NCBI GenBank assembly: GCA_947441745.1
Contig: CANEUJ010000067.1
Coordinates: 1-8,429, forward strand
DNA length: 8,429 bases
Direction: 5' to 3'
Source of the DNA: Neisseriaceae bacterium
GTDB taxonomy: Bacteria; Pseudomonadota; Gammaproteobacteria; Burkholderiales; UBA11063
Made by a program: the position numbers and the translations under genes. Within the stretch, counting starts at the first letter, position 1; each line of letters starts with the position of its first letter. A model generated the notes under the pieces. That model did not search any database. It had not been told where the DNA came from and saw only the letters and a program-made list of their open reading frames with translations. Positions 6,758 through 8,429 of the stretch are shown one piece after another.

Positions 6758-7405
6758 GTGTTACGTAGAATCATAAAATCACTAGTACCTGCTAAAGGTG
6801 ATGTATTTTTTATTTTGTTTGAAGAAGCTGCAATTTATGCCAATGATGCAGCAAAAATATTTGTAGATATTTTAAATTGTAGGAATGAAGAACTGCTTGG
6901 GCAAATGTTTACTAATTTACGTTTATTAAAACAAAAATCAATTGATAGTAATAAAAAAACGCTACAGTCGTTAAATGTTATGTTTATTACCCCAATTGAT
7001 AGAGGAGATATTCAGGAGTTATCAGGTCTTTTGAATAAGCTGACTAAACGTATTATCAAGATTGGTACTAAATTAAAGATCTATGATATTGATGCAAATT
7101 CAGATGATATTTTAGTAAAAAATGCCAATACCTTATTACAAATTACGGGAGCTTTGGTTGATTGTGTTACTGCTTTGAAGCTTGGTAATACAGATAATAT
7201 TATAAAAGCTAGTGATAAAATTAATGAATTAGAAGAAAATGGTATCGAAGATTTACGCCAAGCCGTTACTGAAATGTACTCAGGTAAATTTGATACATTG
7301 ATGATCTTAAAATTAAAAGAAATTTATAAAAACATAGATGGCGTAATTGATGTATCTGTTAGTGCTTCTGATTTGGTAGTACAGGTTTCTGTTAAAAATA
7401 TATAA
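6758..7405 (+). CDS. DUF47 family protein, PhoU-like partner of PiT phosphate transporter
   Basis: This is a 215-residue all-helical cytoplasmic protein of the DUF47/PhoU-like group (Pit accessory protein), matching the family's usual length of just over 200. The N-terminus 'MLRRIIKSLVPAKGDVFFILFEEAAIYANDAAKIF' part (residues 1 to about 33) and the later 'KINELEENGIEDLRQAVTEMYSG' region (start near residue 150) are typical of the family: long amphipathic helices with conserved Glu/Asp that in PhoU-like proteins bind metal. There is no membrane segment. The start is GTG at 6758. The pit gene follows 26 bases later on the same strand, the usual DUF47-pit operon. In other bacteria such proteins support or modulate phosphate entry through Pit; that role is inferred here. 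The frame runs open back to ATG 6698, but that extension looks like leader sequence. Confidence 0.9.
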   Translation: MLRRIIKSLVPAKGDVFFILFEEAAIYANDAAKIFVDILNCRNEELLGQMFTNLRLLKQKSIDSNKKTLQSLNVMFITPIDRGDIQELSGLLNKLTKRIIKIGTKLKIYDIDANSDDILVKNANTLLQITGALVDCVTALKLGNTDNIIKASDKINELEENGIEDLRQAVTEMYSGKFDTLMILKLKEIYKNIDGVIDVSVSASDLVVQVSVKNI

Positions 7406-7411
7406 TTAATC

Positions 7412-7423
7412 TTTGGAGATAGA
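7412..7423 (+). repeat. Second copy of the 12-base leader TTTGGAGATAGA
   Basis: This is identical to 6745-6756. Here GGAG lies 13 bases before the pit ATG, longer than ideal, while the DUF47 copy is at 6 bases. The closer AGAG at 7421-7424 (7 bases before the ATG) may be what the ribosome uses. Confidence 0.55.
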
Positions 7424-7431
7424 GTAATAAT

Positions 7432-8429
7432 ATGGACATACCTTTATTTGCAATTATACTAATTGCAATAGCTTTGTTTTTTGAGTTTAGTAATGGTTTT
7501 CATGATACTGCAAATGCAGTTGCAACTTCAATATCAACTAAATCGCTCGAGCCGTTTCAGGCGATTTCAATTTCAGCTATATTTAACTTAATAGGTGCTT
7601 TTAGTGGTACTGCAGTTGCAGTAACAATAGCCAAAGGATTTGCTGATCCTGCTCTAGCAACACAAGGTGTGATTTTGGCAGCCTTATTATCAGCAATTAC
7701 CTGGAATCTTCTTACTTGGTATTTTGGTATTCCTTCTAGTTCTTCTCATGCTTTGATAGGTGGTCTAGTTGGGGCTATTATGTTTAATAGTGGCTATAAG
7801 GTAATTAACTATATGACTATTTTATATAAAGTTATGATACCAATGGTTATTTCACCACTTATAGGTTTTATGGTTGCGATGTTGATTGTGGTAGTTATTA
7901 GACGTACTCTTAAACATAATACTGAGCCTAGAAAAACCAACAATTTTATTCGTGAGTTACAGGTTTTATCAACTGCCTTCCTATCTTTTAGTCATGGCTC
8001 CAACGATGCTCAAAAAACTATGGGGATAATTACTCTAACATTATTCAACTTTCATCTAATTCAAAGTGCTGATGTTCCTAGATGGGTTGTATTTGCTTGT
8101 GCTTTTTGCATGGCAGCAGGTACTATGGCTGGTGGTATGCGAATTATCAAAACTTTAAGTACTAGAGTTGCCAAATTGGAACCAACCAGTGGTTTCGCGG
8201 CTGAACTTAGTTCTGCAATAATTTTATTTGCAGGTTCACGTTTTGGTATTCCTTTAAGTACAACCCACGCTGTATCAGGTTCTATTATGGGTGCTGGTAA
8301 TGCTGGGTCAACAGGTAAAGTTGGGGTGAACTGGAGTGTGGTTAAAAATATTGTAACGGCTTGGGTTCTAACCCTACCGATGTGCATTCTTATTTCTGGT
8401 GTATTCATATATATAATTAAATTTTTTAG
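7432..8429 (+). CDS. pit: PiT family inorganic phosphate permease (3' end just outside window)
   Basis: This is an inner-membrane low-affinity phosphate transporter, expected to use proton- or cation-coupled uptake of metal-phosphate. ATG 7432 opens a frame that runs without a stop for 332 codons to the right edge, so it is not closed here. The TAG that ends the window is out of frame. The protein is almost wholly hydrophobic helices. It shows the inverted internal duplication of PiT/PHO-4 proteins: 'FSNGFHDTANAVAT' (residues 19-32) is mirrored by 'SHGSNDAQKTMGI' (from 188), and 'GIPSSSSHALIGG' (from 99) by 'GIPLSTTHAVSGS' (from 272). A basic cytoplasmic stretch ('RRTLKHNTEPRKTNN') separates the halves. 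Related short PiT proteins are about 330-335 residues, so only a few codons are probably missing. The gene is downstream of, and probably co-transcribed with, the DUF47 gene. Confidence 0.93.
   Translation, partial: MDIPLFAIILIAIALFFEFSNGFHDTANAVATSISTKSLEPFQAISISAIFNLIGAFSGTAVAVTIAKGFADPALATQGVILAALLSAITWNLLTWYFGIPSSSSHALIGGLVGAIMFNSGYKVINYMTILYKVMIPMVISPLIGFMVAMLIVVVIRRTLKHNTEPRKTNNFIRELQVLSTAFLSFSHGSNDAQKTMGIITLTLFNFHLIQSADVPRWVVFACAFCMAAGTMAGGMRIIKTLSTRVAKLEPTSGFAAELSSAIILFAGSRFGIPLSTTHAVSGSIMGAGNAGSTGKVGVNWSVVKNIVTAWVLTLPMCILISGVFIYIIKFF

Noticed and set aside
8061..8408. Minus-strand 115-codon open frame at the right edge
   Set aside because: It is antisense to the conserved second PiT half, which continues unbroken on the plus strand.

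Overview
The window comes from an AT-rich, Gram-negative bacterium. The LPS inner-core heptosyltransferase (WaaF) requires an LPS-bearing envelope. The AcnA-type aconitase, the WaaF sequence and the DUF47-PiT phosphate pair all look proteobacterial (beta or gamma). I cannot assign a genus. The DNA reads as ordinary chromosome: there is no phage, transposase, CRISPR or RNA gene.

Layout: (1) Positions 1-2321 (+) hold the 3' part of a large Asn/Ser/Thr-rich, probably exported repeat protein. It has Ig-like modules with paired cysteines, then a DUF5018-like module, then a Cys-containing DUF1566-like C-terminal domain. Its start lies left of the window. (2) A hairpin at 2346-2370 separates it from a convergent 71-codon hypothetical gene (2373-2588, -). 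(3) Positions 2589-2807 are a gene-free spacer that ends in a REP/dRS3-like palindrome next to the end of acnA. (4) acnA (2808-5498, -) is complete at 896 aa. (5) waaF (5607-6623, +) is divergent from acnA. Their shared 108-bp spacer carries two mirrored extended -10 promoters. (6) Positions 6624-6757 hold a weak terminator-like hairpin and a cluster of GTCAT/ATGAC half-sites. (7) A DUF47 (PhoU-like) gene (6758-7405, +) and a PiT phosphate permease gene (7432 to beyond the right edge, +) form a two-gene operon.

Functionally these are mostly housekeeping genes: a TCA-cycle enzyme, LPS core assembly and low-affinity phosphate uptake with its partner protein. The only clearly accessory gene is the surface-type repeat protein at the left edge. 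I found no convincing undescribed multi-gene system. The most notable non-coding structure is the symmetric acnA/waaF promoter pair, and the most notable protein is the mosaic at the left edge.
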